From positions 6,350,501 through 6,414,500 of the forward strand of contig NC_053045.1 of assembly GCF_003473485.1 (NCBI RefSeq): DNA of 64,000 nucleotides, in the 5' to 3' direction. Source of the DNA: Medicago truncatula (lineage: Eukaryota > Streptophyta > Magnoliopsida > Fabales > Fabaceae). Position 1 is the first letter of the stretch. The number at the start of each line of letters is the position of its first letter. Positions 20,907-33,829 of the stretch are shown piece by piece. The position numbers and the translations under genes are program-made. Below the pieces are notes generated by a model. That model ran no database searches, was not told where the DNA came from, and worked only from the letters and a program-made list of their open reading frames with translations.

Positions 20907-23370
20907 ATAAGTTTGGGCTGATTTTCTTCCTTTCTGATTTTACCATTCAATGAAACTATTTTATTTACTACTTTATCCTTCTTATAATACAACTTAAATT
21001 ATTAATTCAAAAATAGTTAAATTCCATTAAAATAGGAGCAATCTCACCACAACAGGAAGAATGATATCTACAATAAAGTATGGAGAAAATAGGAGATTTT
21101 AGGTTAGATTGTTTATTTTTCTAGTTATATCTTTAAATTATTTTTTATTATAATAATGTATATTGTAGATATCATTGCAAATGATAGAATTTTATATTGT
21201 CAGTGTAATTTAAAAAGATAAGCATATTGTTACAATCCTGAATCACAAACATCCATACATATAATTTTAATTAAAATTTAACTAATTTCATAAAAAATAC
21301 TGTTTATAATTTATACGTGTTAGTACCATAAAATAAGCGGAAAGATGGATATGAAGTCCCCGTCTAAACGCTGGTAATTATATACAAACTTAATAAAGGT
21401 TATAATTTACAATCATTTATATTTGTAACTAACATATATAATTCTTTAAAATAAACTAACACATATAATATTCATTATCAGATCACATGTATGACTCTAA
21501 GATTTATATTTAATGCACGGAGGAATTTGGAAAAATGATCCAAAATTCATGCATGAAGTTAGTTGGTGGTATTCTTAGTGGCTGAAATGTTTGTAGTTGG
21601 TGTTGGAATTTTGGTAATTGATATGTATGACTTCTTTTTTACATTTAATATGAATGACTCCTAATGTCATGTTCAAAACATGAGAATGAGGTAAAATATC
21701 AATTGTGTATGATTCATCGAATATTGAAAATTTCTTTATTTTAATTTAAATCTAATAGTAATAATATATATTATTTGTGTTTCAGTACTTTTTTTTAAAT
21801 TAAAATTTGTAATAATTAAATTTCTAAGTCAAAATTAATATTCTCAACCTTATATCAAGATTGTCCAAGTTCAATCTCTAGTTGAAATAATATTTGATTT
21901 GGTTTGCTTACCTCCTCGTTGAATTTCATATGACCACGACCTCTTTTCTTTAAAAATTTGAAGGATAAAATCAAACCTTAAACTTCTATCAAACTTTCAG
22001 AATATTAGCACCAAATATTTTTAAAAAATAAAAACTGTAACAAAAATATTTAAAGTATTCAAGCAAAATAAACAAAAATATTGATTATATAAAAGAATTG
22101 AAATTAAAAGTATACAAGTGAAACTTTCATCTTGCAATGGTAAGAAATTATCAAAATAGTGGCGCATAGATCATGCGCAATGGTGCACTAGGCAGCCCCT
22201 TATGTGCAAATTCTTGCATTTTCGTCATGTTTTCGATCGTTCTTCTGTCTGGAAATTTTTATGAATTTGAAATGAATTTTCTTAACTTTGTATTATCTTC
22301 AAAAACCTTCTAAGAACCATTAATCTTAAATCTTAATATTCTAGATCCTTCATGTGATATCTTGGTTTGTCGGTTTACATGATTTGGGATAAAAGTGAAT
22401 TGTAATGACTCGAGTGAAAACAATATAATATGTTCCTCAAACCATTGACAATTCCTCTAACTCTCATCTTGTTTGTCTTCAAATGCAAATAAAAGTACTA
22501 AAAACATAGCAAAAATATATCATATGATGTTTCGTCATCACTTATTTCAAACAAATCGTTTTAACGCCAACCTTTGAAAGTAAAACTTGATCACTTTTAT
22601 TTTTAATGTCAAATTCTCTCAGACTGAAATGAGATGAGGATGGACATGTTTGTTTTATACGAGCTATGTCTTCGAGTACAAAAAGGAAACTGGAACAAGA
22701 ATGACTATTTGAATTTAAACCAAATATTGGAAACGCCTAAAGATGCGCCAAGATTGTCTAAGATTCTAGTTATAGGTGTATGCTCAGCCTCTCTCATGAT
22801 GGAGAGCTGATGATGACCTAACATAGTAATATTCTTGCATGTTAAGTACTATGATAGTGCTCCGAAAGGTGTGTCCTCTCATGCTTAACATCATGATTGG
22901 GTTGAAAGATCCCAAATGCCACCATGTTGCCACAGAGCCATAGAAAGTTATATCTCTGTATATAGAAGCAAATCTCTGTCGTAACCGATTCATTATTTAA
23001 ATCACATTTTTACCTTTAAGAACTTATAAACCTTTTTAACTGCTTTCCTAAACCGTTATTGCTTTTATCTTTATTCTATTGTTGTGACATTAAATGATTT
23101 ATTTTATTTTCTTACAAACAAGATTATTGTTAAAAGTACTACATGAAGCTATAACGCCCCAATCTTTGTGGGTTCAATCTTTTATAATATTACTTAGACA
23201 ATGTATACCTGTATTTAGTTAAACCACTTCAAAATACACAGTGTCTTCAGGCGTAACAAAAGGTATCTCAGTAAATGATGATAATTTTAGGAATGAAATC
23301 AACCAAAATAATGATTTTTTTAAGAACCGCTTACAATTCAAATGTGACAATCAAATTGAAATGGATAAAG
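20907..23370. other. Gene-free AT-rich DNA
   Basis: No conserved frame was found. 21250-21390 is paralogous to the DNA flanking the hAT element at 18169-18722 (both end in ccgtctaaacgctggta). 22100-23000 has higher GC and may be an old transposon remnant, but I cannot assign it. Confidence 0.4.
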
Positions 23371-23376
23371 TATTCA

Positions 23377-23620
23377 CTCCGTCTCAAATTACAAGTCATT
23401 TTGGTCATTTTACGCGTATTAAGAAATGTAATTAATTTTGTGTGTAAAAGATATATTATGAGTTGTTTTACAAAAATGCCCTTAAAAAACGGGTAAGAGA
23501 AATATAAATTAAATAATGAAAAGTATAATAGAAAAAATAACATTAATGTTTTTATAAGTATTCTAAGCGACTTATAATTTAAGATTTTTTTTTTTAAAGC
23601 GACTTATAATTTCAGATAGA
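23377..23620. mobile_element. Degenerate Stowaway-like MITE
   Basis: The left end CTCCGTCTCAAATTACAAGTC pairs with the right end GACTTATAATTTCAGATAG, and the motif gcgacttataattt is repeated near 23568 and 23601. The CTCC(C/G)TC-type start suits Stowaway. The right end has lost the canonical form, so it is probably old. Confidence 0.5.
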
Positions 23621-25114
23621 CATAGTTATATTTTTGCTAAAGTACTTTTAATATGTAATGCATTTATCAGTATCATAAGTGTCAAGTGTATTTATCAGTA
23701 TCAAATTGTAAAGTAGAAGATATTGAATTAAAAGTTATACAAATAATATTAATTAAAGATATGATTGAAAAGAGTAATTAAAGTTGCATTGAAAATTGAA
23801 ATAGTTAATTATTTTGTGACATATATTTGTTGCAAAAATATCAATTACTTTCAGATGGAGGAAGCATAAATAAGACAAAGTTACACCTGTGGTCCATTAA
23901 TTTTGAAACACCCTTACTAGAAATCACCTAGGATATCTAGCATGTGTGTTAAACTTGGCGTCGGATACATTAAAATTATAATAAATAGATATTCTCTGAA
24001 CAAATCATAGAATTTCTTGCATGTTACCTCCGAAATAGTTCCACTGACGTGTACTCTATATGGTCAAGCTACTTCTTCTTCTTCATCACGAACCATCTTG
24101 TCGTATAATAACTTGTATATCTGAAATAAATAAAAGGGATTGGGGTGAGACAAGATGTCTCAGTGAGTTCCACCTATCCTAGGCTATAGGCAACCTCGGG
24201 GAACCTAGGATCGCCATCTGTTACTAAACTCAACCCATTTTGGATTTATACAATTTTACTATGCAAAACTGAGCGCGATAATGGGATAACTAGAATCTAT
24301 GTCTGAAATACTACATTGATTAAATAATAAATACAGTCATACTCATAACTTTAATCATAAACATAATCACCATAATCATAATAATAATCATAAACATAAA
24401 TCCAATATATCGTATTCTAGTATAGCTTATACTTTGACATACTTATTTGAGTATGTCTCTGATTCTTTTTTTTTTTTTATAACAACTAGTTTCGGCTAAC
24501 TGAGTCGGAGTTCCGTAACTAAAATTCATCATTTCCAATGATTGGCAAAATGCCCATAAGATATTGCTTCGTAGCTAATTCATACTAAACATAATTTTCA
24601 TGTTAATATGAGTATCATTAGTTATACATTTCATTATATGCGTACATATCATATTATCTCTTCGTTATGGCGAACGGTAACTATTTCATTATTGTTACTA
24701 TGAGCCGTACCTCATAGGCTACATTATCTCTTCGTTGTAGCAAACGGAGTTTCACATTCGTTACTATGAGTCGTTCCTCATAGGCTACATTATCTCTTCG
24801 TTGTAGCAAACAGACTCATATATTTGAAGCTTGAAATTTGTATGCAAATAGACCAAAAAGACAAAATTGAAATAATAAATAAGTAAATAAATAACAAAAT
24901 CGTTATATGAAATTAAGCTAATGGATCGTGTGTGTAATTTCACCTTGAAATAAAGTGAGATATTTAACTAGAGTGTATTTGTTTCAAGGTTTATAGTGTT
25001 ATTCTCGAAAATGTGAGATTAGAAATGGAACAATCTTATATATGTTTTAAGTTTTGAAAATTTGTTTCGGCGAATTTTATATTTTCAAGAATGTTATTTA
25101 AACATGATTTCTTC
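23621..25114. other. LTR-like region with tandem repeats
   Basis: Contains the motifs ggggtgagacaagatgtctcagtgag and aacctcggggaacctagg seen in long legume LTRs, and a tandem repeat at 24653-24818. No LTR ends or coding domain could be identified. It is presumably a broken fossil. Confidence 0.35.
24653..24818. repeat. Tandem repeat, about 68-bp unit, 2.4 copies
   Basis: Units begin attatctcttcgtt at 24653, 24723 and 24789. They contain ttactatgag and cctcataggctac, with spacings of 70 and 66 bp. Confidence 0.8.

Positions 25115-25174
<60 letters not shown>
25115..25174. repeat. (ATT)n microsatellite
   Basis: About 20 ATT units without interruption. Confidence 0.95.
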
Positions 25175-25382
25175 GCTTAATGAAGAGAATCTAATATTCT
25201 CATGAGAATAAAACTCATTTTTTATAACTTTCCACTATCACTCGCATTTATTTGTATTTATATTTTTAAATAAATAAATTTTTAAAAATTATAAAGAAAT
25301 CTAAACTTTTACCAAACATATGAATAGGAATATTACTCATGAAAATATTAGTTATGAAAATATCAGTCTAAGGAATGTTATT

Positions 25383-25520
25383 ATTTATTTTTTTTGGTCA
25401 GGTAGCTTAGTGGTTAGAAATTCATTTTTAAAGTGAATAAGTGGGATGTCGGAGTTCGAACTCCGGCCATATAATAATACATTGTCCCTTCCAACTGAGC
25501 TATGCTCACATGAACTAAGC
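25383..25520 (-). mobile_element. tRNA-derived SINE, legume type
   Basis: Read on the minus strand it starts near GTGAGCATAGCTCAGTTGG, a tRNA A-box. It then has the B-box GGAGTTCGAACTCC, a cccactt and ctaaccactaagcta body, and an A-rich tail (the T-run at 25387-25395). A short target duplication AATGTTATT is present at 25374-25382 and 25521-25529. Non-coding. It lies about 170 bp upstream of PTAC13. Confidence 0.82.
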
Positions 25521-25689
25521 AATGTTATTTTTTACCTTAAAACAAACACATCGGAGTTAAAAACAATAAAGATGATATATATTCTTTCAAAAATAATAAT
25601 AATAACATATTGTACAAAAATTAAAATAATACTAAATCACAAGAGATTGATATGTTTGGAAATTTGGAAGCTTAGATAGAAGTAGAAAG

Positions 25690-28600
25690 ATGAAAGGGAT
25701 GCTCACGCTTCACCTATGGAATCCACCACCACGCTTCTACACCCCCTCTCTCTCCACCAAACCCCCTCTCTCAATCTCCGCCACCTCCTCCCCCGAACTC
25801 CTCACAGCAAAAGAACGAAGACGCTTACGCAACGAGCGTAGAGAGAGCAACGCAACAAACTGGAAGGAAGAAGTTGAAAATAAACTCATTCAGAAAACCA
25901 AAAAAGTGAATAAATCATGGAAGGATGAACTCAACCTTGATAATCTCATGAAGTTAGGTCCTCAATGGTGGGGTGTTCGTGTTTCCCGTGTTAAGGGTCA
26001 GTATACTGCTGAAGCTCTTGCTCGTTCTTTGGCTAAGTTTTTTCCTGATATCGAATTTAAGGTTTGTGTTTTTATGTTTTTAAGGTTGTTGTTTTTGTTT
26101 TCTGGTTTCAAAATGTTGTTTTGTTGTGTTGTTCATTTTTTTGTTATGGATAAGAATAGAAATGGTTCTTTTAAAGTTTGTGTTTTTGTGTAGTTTTTGC
26201 CCGAAGTTAAGTAAAGTCTGGCTAATGGGTTATTCTAGTTCTTTAACGGAGCTCATTAGTTTATGTCTTTGTTTGAATGAGACTTTGGATTTATGTGAGG
26301 CAGAGGGAAAGTATTTGTAAATTAAAAATTAAAAAATGAATTAGGAGACTGAGTTGAGTGTGAATCATTTAGGAGGTTGAGTTGAATGTAAATCATTGTT
26401 GGGTTGGGTATGACTCATAGTTTCCGGATAAGTAGGCATGTCACTAATTGGGGCACAGTATCCGCGGCACGGCTCAAGAGTAATCCCATAAAATCAAATT
26501 TTTTAAATACAAAATACGATTTCTATCCCAAGCTTGAATTATAGGCATAATTGGCTGGATTCTGTGATGAAATCCTGTGCATTCTTTGTTTGCGTTTTTC
26601 GTATCTGTTTATTTTTTTTTGAACCAGGCTGTATGTTCTAACAGTTGATGTAGCCCTTTACGCGTCAGTCAATTTGAACTCTTAAATTGAAGAAATTTTA
26701 GAATGATCATTGAATTTGAAAATCATATTAGTCATTTTGGATAATGTGGATGAAAATTTTCAATTCTAGGAATCATTTTGTAATTTCATTAACTCGAGAG
26801 ACGAAATTGCTTGACCATTAATTTCATGGGCTGAAAGTTATTCGCTCATATAGTTTGTGCTAATCTATAGTTTAATTACTCTAAAAACCTATTAAATTAC
26901 AAGTGATTGCTACGCTTCAGCTAATGTCGAATTGTTCGGATAGTACCTATTATCCAATTTGATCCCTAATTAAAACAATATTTGATCGTATTTTACGTAA
27001 CTCCAGACCAAACTCTGATTAGTCACGGTTCATAAATATGTTACCGAAATTCATTTACAAAAAATATTTTACTCTATCTTTTTTTGTTTTGTTTAAAACT
27101 CTCCATCCAAACATATTGATTGGAGCTTGTAGCTAAGAACCCTACCAGCTGAGGAGATAAGAAAGCGAAGTAATATGATGAACAATTAAGAAATGATGTT
27201 TGGTTGTTTATTTATTGATCCGTGGTAGTGTTTGGTTTTAGGTATATGCTCCAGCTATCCATGAGAAAAAGAGATTGAAGAGTGGTTCCATCTCTGTAAA
27301 ATCAAAGCCTCTGTTCCCGGGTTGTATTTTTCTGAGATGCGAACTGAACAAACCATTACACGACTACATAAAAGAGTATGAAGGTGTTGGTGGCTTTATT
27401 GGATCCAAGGTTGGAAATACGTAAGCATCTTCTGCTTGTGTTCAATGCATTGCTAATTTTTGGCAGTTACATCTTTTGCAACATATAGCTAAAGCAAAAA
27501 ATTAGATCAAGGTCACTATACCATATTTTAAGTTGTGTCTAGGAGGAAATGAAGCACATATGCGACACTGTGTCACCTAGCAAACACTGATAATAATTCA
27601 AAACACTGAATATAACTACATGTGTAAGTGCCGTGCCGGTGTCTGACTCTGACATGTATCAGAAAACAGACACACCTTTAATCTAAGTGTTGGTGCTATA
27701 TAGCTGGATGTCATTAGTTTTACTGCTTCCTATTCATTCATAATAAGAAGTATTAATATGCCATTATTTGATTTGAGTACTTGTCAACTTGATGGCATTG
27801 ATATAAGGAACCTGATTCAAGTTTTGTCTTCTAGGTTTTTGTCGCCCTATTTTCTCTTAAATCTTTTTATGGATTGTTGGGACTTAAGCAAAGCAAAATA
27901 CATGAGAAGTTAAATATTTATCTTTGATTGGTTCATTAATTATTATAGATCTAACAACAATCTACAAAACAATTCAGCGAAGCAATCATCTTAATGCAAT
28001 TTATAATTTTCCATCTTGTTTCGCTTGGTTTATCTGATAGATTAATGAATGCTTAAAGCTTTGTTTTTACGCTATACTTCATATGGTAATCAGTATCTTA
28101 CGGTCCATGCCAATCGTGTCTCTATTTGATGTTAAACCGAACCCAATCGATAGGAATCTCTAGTATGTATCTATTTGGACACGAATCCCATCTCGAATCC
28201 TGATTCACTATGATGAATCCTGATTCATTCAATCGAATCACTACCTAAACTTAGTGTAGTCAGCCACTATTTTGTCAACTTTGTATAACCAACCCCTTTT
28301 CTTTTGTCATTTGATATATAATTTGAATCTTGAATTATTTTGAGGTTCATATATAATATATCATCTTATAATTTTGTTACATGACTTTTTTTTTTTTTTT
28401 ACTTAAAAGTGACATATTTTTATTGGCAATGTATCTTACAATTGATGCTAAGTTTCGATTCACGATTCAAAATATAGGTATTATGATTCACGAGTTGAAT
28501 TTTGATTTGATAACCATGATACTTTGTACCGAATGATCTACTTCTATAAAGTATACGTTATACTGAACGGTATACTTGCTTTGATTATAGTTCATACTGA

Positions 28601-29849
28601 GTGGTATTCATTATAACTTAACTGATTAAGTTGTGATGAATCAAGTTATTACTTACTAACCTTATTTTATAAGACTTTATATTGGATGGTGTTTTTTTTT
28701 TGGATTTCGTATGCTTGTAATTATTAATTTCGGATATTAAAGAACCTTTTGTCTAATGTCTCAATGTATACTCTTTCCTATTAAGCCTAAGTTGAACCTC
28801 TCAATTGTTTTATCATTTGCAGAAAAAAACAGATTAATAAACCAAGGCCAGTAGCTGAGGATGATATGGAAGCAATCTTCAAACAGGCAAAGGTGGAGCA
28901 AGAAAATGCTGACAAAGCATTTGAAGAAGAAGAGAAAAAGGCTGCCGTAAACTCTGGGAATCCCAATAAAGAGTTAGAATCGGATGTTTCAAAAGCTATT
29001 GTCGATTCAAAGCCTAAAAGGGGCTCTAGAAAAACCTCTAACCAACTAACAATCACAGAAGAAGCTTCATCAGCTAAAAAAAAACCTAAACTTGTAACAG
29101 GTTCTACTGTTCAAATTATATCTGGATCATTTTTAGGGTTTGCAGGTACTCTCAAGAAGCTGAACAGCAAAACCAAAATGGTGAGCTTCCTCCTTCACTA
29201 GAATTAATTGGAATGAAGATTAAAAGCTATAAATTGACAATGTAAAACTTTTTTACATTAGTATCCAATCAGATTTCATCATGATATCACTTTGTGACAT
29301 TACTTCCTAAAATATCTGCATAAACATCTATGAAGTTAGATTTGATTGGATGACTGTGTCAAAGAGTTTTGCTTTGTCATATATAGTTGTAAAACTCAAA
29401 AAGATGACACAAGTTTGTGTGATGAAAATTGCTCGTGTCTATGTGAAACTTAAACTGGTTTTGAAAGTTTAAAATAATGTGTGATTTGATGGGTCAATGA
29501 TAGGAATAGATCAGAAATTTGTAATATTTATTTTTATACTGAAATGACAAGTTCACTCAAATCGGTTTGCACCGGTTTGCCCATGAGTGAATGATGTCAT
29601 TCCCAATTTAGATACACATCGGATCAAATAGGCTGCTCGGACCGGCCATAGGTTCAGTTCTCGATCAGACTTGTCGGTCCTTTCCGAGTCTAATTACACT
29701 GCACAAAACACAAATTGTATTTGTCTTTCTAGTTCTCTATATTAACTCATTTAACCGTCTTTATGCAGGCCACCGTGCATTTTACCATGTTCGGAAAAGA
29801 GAACATAGTAGACCTAGATGTTAGTGAAATTGTTCCAGAGACTAACTAA
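25690..29849 (+). CDS. Plastid NusG-like transcription protein (pTAC13)
   Basis: Four exons with clean GT-AG borders (25690-26061, 27242-27420, 28823-29180, 29769-29849) give 329 aa. A Ser/Thr/Pro-rich N-terminus (about 1-35) looks like a chloroplast transit peptide. An NGN (NusG N-terminal) domain at about 92-183 starts WWGVRVSRVKGQYTAEALAR and contains KPLFPGCIFLRCEL and a following GFIGSK. A charged Lys/Glu-rich linker leads to a KOW domain (about 277-325) with GSTVQIISGSFLGFAGTL. Bacterial NusG binds RNA polymerase and controls pausing and termination. The plant protein was found in plastid transcriptionally active chromosome fractions (pTAC13), so it probably acts with the plastid-encoded polymerase. 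The first of two nearby ATGs is used (the other is at 25699). Introns 2 and 3 carry repeat copies at 27545 and 29225. Confidence 0.93.
27545..27705. repeat. GTGTC-rich dispersed repeat, copy 2 (inverted)
   Basis: Inside PTAC13 intron 2. The reverse complement of the right part (gcaccaacacttagattaaa, then ggtgtgtctg) aligns with copy 3 at 38170. The left end aatgaagca fits the family terminus. Confidence 0.6.
29225..29390. mobile_element. MITE in PTAC13 intron 3
   Basis: Imperfect inverted repeats of about 55 bp: ctataaattgacaatgtaaa at the left and, read in reverse, ctatatatgacaaagcaaaa at the right. Each is followed by a catccaatca-type segment. The target duplication was not resolved. Confidence 0.6.
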
Positions 29850-30568
29850 TGCCGTTAGGTTCTCGCCTTTTCCTGATGGTATGTTTCACTCTGAAAGTAA
29901 AACTTCGAAGAGTCGCGGACTGCGTGCTCTTTCAGATTTTTCCACTTGTCGATGAAGTCCATTTTTTAAAGAAAAGCTAAATGCATTTTTACCTAGTGCA
30001 TACTTGTATATTATATTATTGTGAGACATGTACTGGTGCTTAATATTGAAATCTAAGATGTCTATTTACTGAGCCTAAAATTTGAAGGGGATTTGTTGCA
30101 GTATGCGTTTGTTAATGAACATTTAATGACTGAATCTCTCATCCAATGTTTTAAAAAACAGTTGCAACCAAAAATGTGGCTGCAATGTTAAGGTTCTTAT
30201 ATGTTCCTGCAATTGTAGCACTTGTATCAATTTTTTGAAATACCAATATTCATCTGACTTCATAGAAGAGATTGAGGGTTTTGTAACATGTTTAATAAAA
30301 AGAATTAGGATAATATGATATATGATTAGTTTTCTTATTAATTTTGTATTAGCTGCTTAATTTTGTTTTAATTAAAATGTCAAAGTTTGGATGGTTAGTA
30401 TATGTCAATCAGTTTTGGTGTTAACTTTGATACAAGATAGATATAATATTTTCTTAAACTGTTAAACGTGCACACTAAGTCACTAGCTTAGGTCGGCCAT
30501 AAATATTACAACCAATATGACATGACATTGAACCTATTATGATTAACTTTGTACATATATTAAACAAA
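29850..30568. other. PTAC13 3' region
   Basis: Contains the 3' UTR of PTAC13. From about 30455, the stretch with tgacatgacattgaacctat matches 48780-48900, marking the left limit of the duplicated lectin/tubulin block. Confidence 0.5.
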
Positions 30569-31482
30569 TGGAGCTTCTATGGTGCAGTCAAAAAAATGAC
30601 TTTTTTAAAAAAGTCATTTTGTTTAACCAATAGCAAAGTTGTTCATACCATGTCAGCTAGTGTCTTTGTGATGGACCACTGTAACACTAAATTTTACTTT
30701 ATTACAAATTAGTCCTCATAAAAAATATTAATTGATTTATTAACTTATTTTATTTAAAATTTCTAAAAAATTCAAAATCATTATTTGTTCTTCATCTTTT
30801 CAATTTGTTCAACCTTTCTTCACGTTCTGCATATTATTCATTTTTCTTCATCTTCTTCCCAAAATGGAAGATATGACCATCACCGACAAAAATCATTCTT
30901 AACCCAATTCAAAACCGAAATCGAAATTGAAATCCATTCAAAATCTTGAGTTCCTCATCTCAAAATCGAAATCCATTTGAAATCCAATTCTTCCATTCAA
31001 AATCGAAATCATGTTCTTCCATGCGGTTTGAAATCGAAATGCAATTCCGCTTTGAACCGCTTCGTATCATTCAAAAACTAAGTGAGATTGTTCTATCGCA
31101 TAATCCTGTATCTAATCCTGTTCGCTCGAAATCATGTTCTTCTGCTTGCTTTGAACCGGTTCATAATCCTGTATCTAATCCTTCCCCAATTTCATTTATT
31201 TTTTTCAATCTCACTTAGTTTTTTCATTGATTAATAATTTATTTCTTTATATTTAATTCAAGGTTGATTGGTAAAAAATAATAATAAAAAAATGTTTAAT
31301 TTTGATTTAATCAAGGACACAATTGCAACAAGTAAAAATATAGTGGTACACCATATAAGCAAATGTACAATGCGCACTAAAATTTGATGTGGCATGCATT
31401 AAATACACAGATATATTATGATTGATCATTCTAATGACTTCACCAGAAAAATCATTTTAACGACTTCACCATAGAATTTCCC
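30569..31482. mobile_element. Mutator-type non-autonomous element (914 bp)
   Basis: The inverted ends GGAGCTTCTATGGTGCAGTC and GACTTCACCATAGAATTTCC continue as similarity for about 35 bp. The 9-bp target duplication TTAAACAAA is perfect (30560-30568, 31483-31491). The interior is rich in cgaaatc/catgttcttc repeats and contains an open frame of 90 codons (30946-31218) that is low-complexity and resembles no protein I know. It could be a Pack-type element, but I cannot name a captured gene. Confidence 0.82.
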
Positions 31483-31491
31483 TTAAACAAA

Positions 31492-32590
31492 TCTACATTT
31501 GAGAAAAAAATTGACATCAAAATTGTGATTTCTTTTTGTGATGTCAAATATGGTGTCATTTTAAGGGGATCAAATGGTAGACCAGCAGGATGGTATAGGA
31601 TGCCATTCAATTCACCAATCATACCAAATTTGATTGAATCGTGAATTCAGATTATTCAGTACACCATAATTAATTCATGGGTAATTATTGAAAATAATGC
31701 TGGAATAAACAAAATCATAGGCCTTACTTCAAACCCCACATGTTGTTGGTCATTGCTTCCATACGTGCGATGTGTTGTGTGGTGGAGAGCACCATCCTGT
31801 TCGGTTGAGACTATATCCTATATTAGATTTTTATTTTATTTTTGAGAGCAAATTTTGATTTTTATTAGTATAAAATATGCAATTAATTCATTATTTTTTA
31901 ACAAGTTATTAATTCATTATTCAAAACTTTTAAGTATTAGTGGCTTGTTAAAATCAAATTCTTTAGAGGAGAAAAACAAAAATCACAAAGACGAAGATAT
32001 TAGAATATTGTTTCCAGAAAGAAGATGTTGAAATATTTTATTTATTATAAAATATTAGATTGAGGGTATGTTTTTTTAATTAATTAGATTGATTATTTTT
32101 TGAAGGAAATTAGATTAATTATTTATCAATTAGGATTCTTGATTGATTTGTAATTTTTATGTATTTAAAAAAAAAAAATCAATATGAGTTTTTTTATTTT
32201 AAAAAGGTATTGAGAAACTGTCGATCCTATACTATTTTTTTGACAAAAATTTATCTTAAACTTTTTTTTAGACGATCTATCTTAATTTTTTTATCGTATT
32301 TTCTCGTATTTCTTGCCCTTAATTTTATATATTTTTCTAGTTTTCAAAATTGAATTCCCTTATTATTTCCAATCAATATGAACTTTTTATGGTATTATCA
32401 ATCAATTATAAATTACTTATACAACATTCATCTTATCTTAATTTAGATATGATCTTCATTGTTAAGCCTCTACGATTTAGAGCTAGCATCTTATAAGGTT
32501 TTGTGTTTACATCAAACACAAACTCATTTTTTTTTAATGTGTCATGTAGTGGCAAATCCTCTATGATTAATTCTTTGCCACCTTGACTGT
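31492..32590. other. Noncoding DNA upstream of the lectin gene
   Basis: 31560-31800 is homologous to 49060-49260 (both have accagcag...catgt(t/g)gttggtca), part of the duplicated block. The rest, to about 32590, is very AT-rich without a recognisable gene. Confidence 0.5.
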
Positions 32591-32599
32591 ACTAAGCGA

Positions 32600-33010
32600 G
32601 AAAATTGAGAAAACTAAAAAAAAAAAAAGTAACAAGCAAAAAATAATTATATTAACAACCAAACAATAATAATCAAAGGAAACAAAAATAAGTTAGTCGA
32701 TCCTTAGTAACACAAGATGTATCAGGAAGAACCTCAAAAGTTTACAACTAAACAAATAGTAACCAAAGGAAACAAAATTAAGTTAGCCAATGTTCATACA
32801 AACAAAAGGTCTCGACCACCACATATGAAAGTTTAAACCAAAATTGACATTATAAGTTTTCAGCCACAAAAAAGAATGTAATTTGACTTTTTCTAGCAGT
32901 TGATGAATTGTATTTTTCTTATTTCTAAAAATTCTATTATTTCGTTCATTCCACAAAACTCAAACATAATATAACCAAATAATTTGCATGAAAGAACGAA
33001 ATGTTCACAA
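32600..33010 (-). mobile_element. L1-type LINE 3' end
   Basis: On the minus strand, 32970-32830 translates to VLWNERNNRIFRNKKNTIHQ followed by LLEKVKLHSFLWLK. This is the very C-terminal segment of plant L1 ORF2, beyond the zf-RVT domain. The remainder down to about 32600 looks like LINE 3' UTR. Upstream sequence is degenerate, so this is a 5'-truncated or eroded copy. Confidence 0.78.
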
Positions 33011-33829
33011 TTATAGGTTGGAAAGCATAAAGAATATTCCTTTATTTGAGTGGAAAAGAAATTCTATATAACAAGAGGACTATGTAAGACATAAGTTTGT
33101 CTATATAACAAGATGTTAAAACAACTTTGTGATTCTCTCCACCATTTTATTGCACTTTATATTTGTTTATCGCGGTATACAAGACATATATTGTATCATT
33201 GAATCAACAAAACATGTCATTAAATCAAATGAGATATAAAACGAATTATTGATTTTTTTATAGGTTGAGATGAATCTAATCGTAAAAATTACACTTTTTT
33301 TTTAGACGTAAAAATTACATTTAAATGGTGCAAATAATATTACTTATTCACATTAGACAAAGTTTGTTTATTATAGATGCTCTCATCAAAAGCAATGATT
33401 TTTCTTAAAAGAAAAATAAAAATTCCAAAAAGTTCAATCATACGAATCCTAAAATTAGCTGGTTCACAAATAATTGAGTGGACCATATTAACACCAAAAT
33501 TTAAAAAGATAAAACTTAAATTAAAATTCCAAATATATCCAAGATTGAGAGTTCCCACTTCCAACAAGGAATATTACAAAAATAAATAAAAAATTAAAAT
33601 TTCCATTATTATATTCCCTTGGTCATCTGCCACTGCAAAAAAGTGAACCACCATGTTGCATAACACAACAAAATTCATTAAATTTTCACAACACCCAATC
33701 CAACTTTCCCATTATTTTTTTCACTTTCTTCATTTCATATCATAAAGTTTCAACCTTTTAGTTTATGCTTCAAATGGAATCAAAATCAATCAACAAACCC
33801 TAAAATCAATAACCACTCAAATTTTCACC
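33011..33829. other. Lectin gene promoter region
   Basis: AT-rich DNA with no recognisable gene. 33600-33829 must hold the promoter and leader of the lectin gene. I see no strong TATA box. Confidence 0.4.

Noticed and set aside
25383-25520. Possible tRNA gene (A-box and B-box present)
   Set aside because: No cloverleaf or acceptor stem can be drawn, and an A-rich tail and target duplication show it is a SINE.
30946-31218. Ninety-codon frame as a small secreted or novel protein
   Set aside because: Low-complexity repeats inside a transposable element, no signal peptide or domain.
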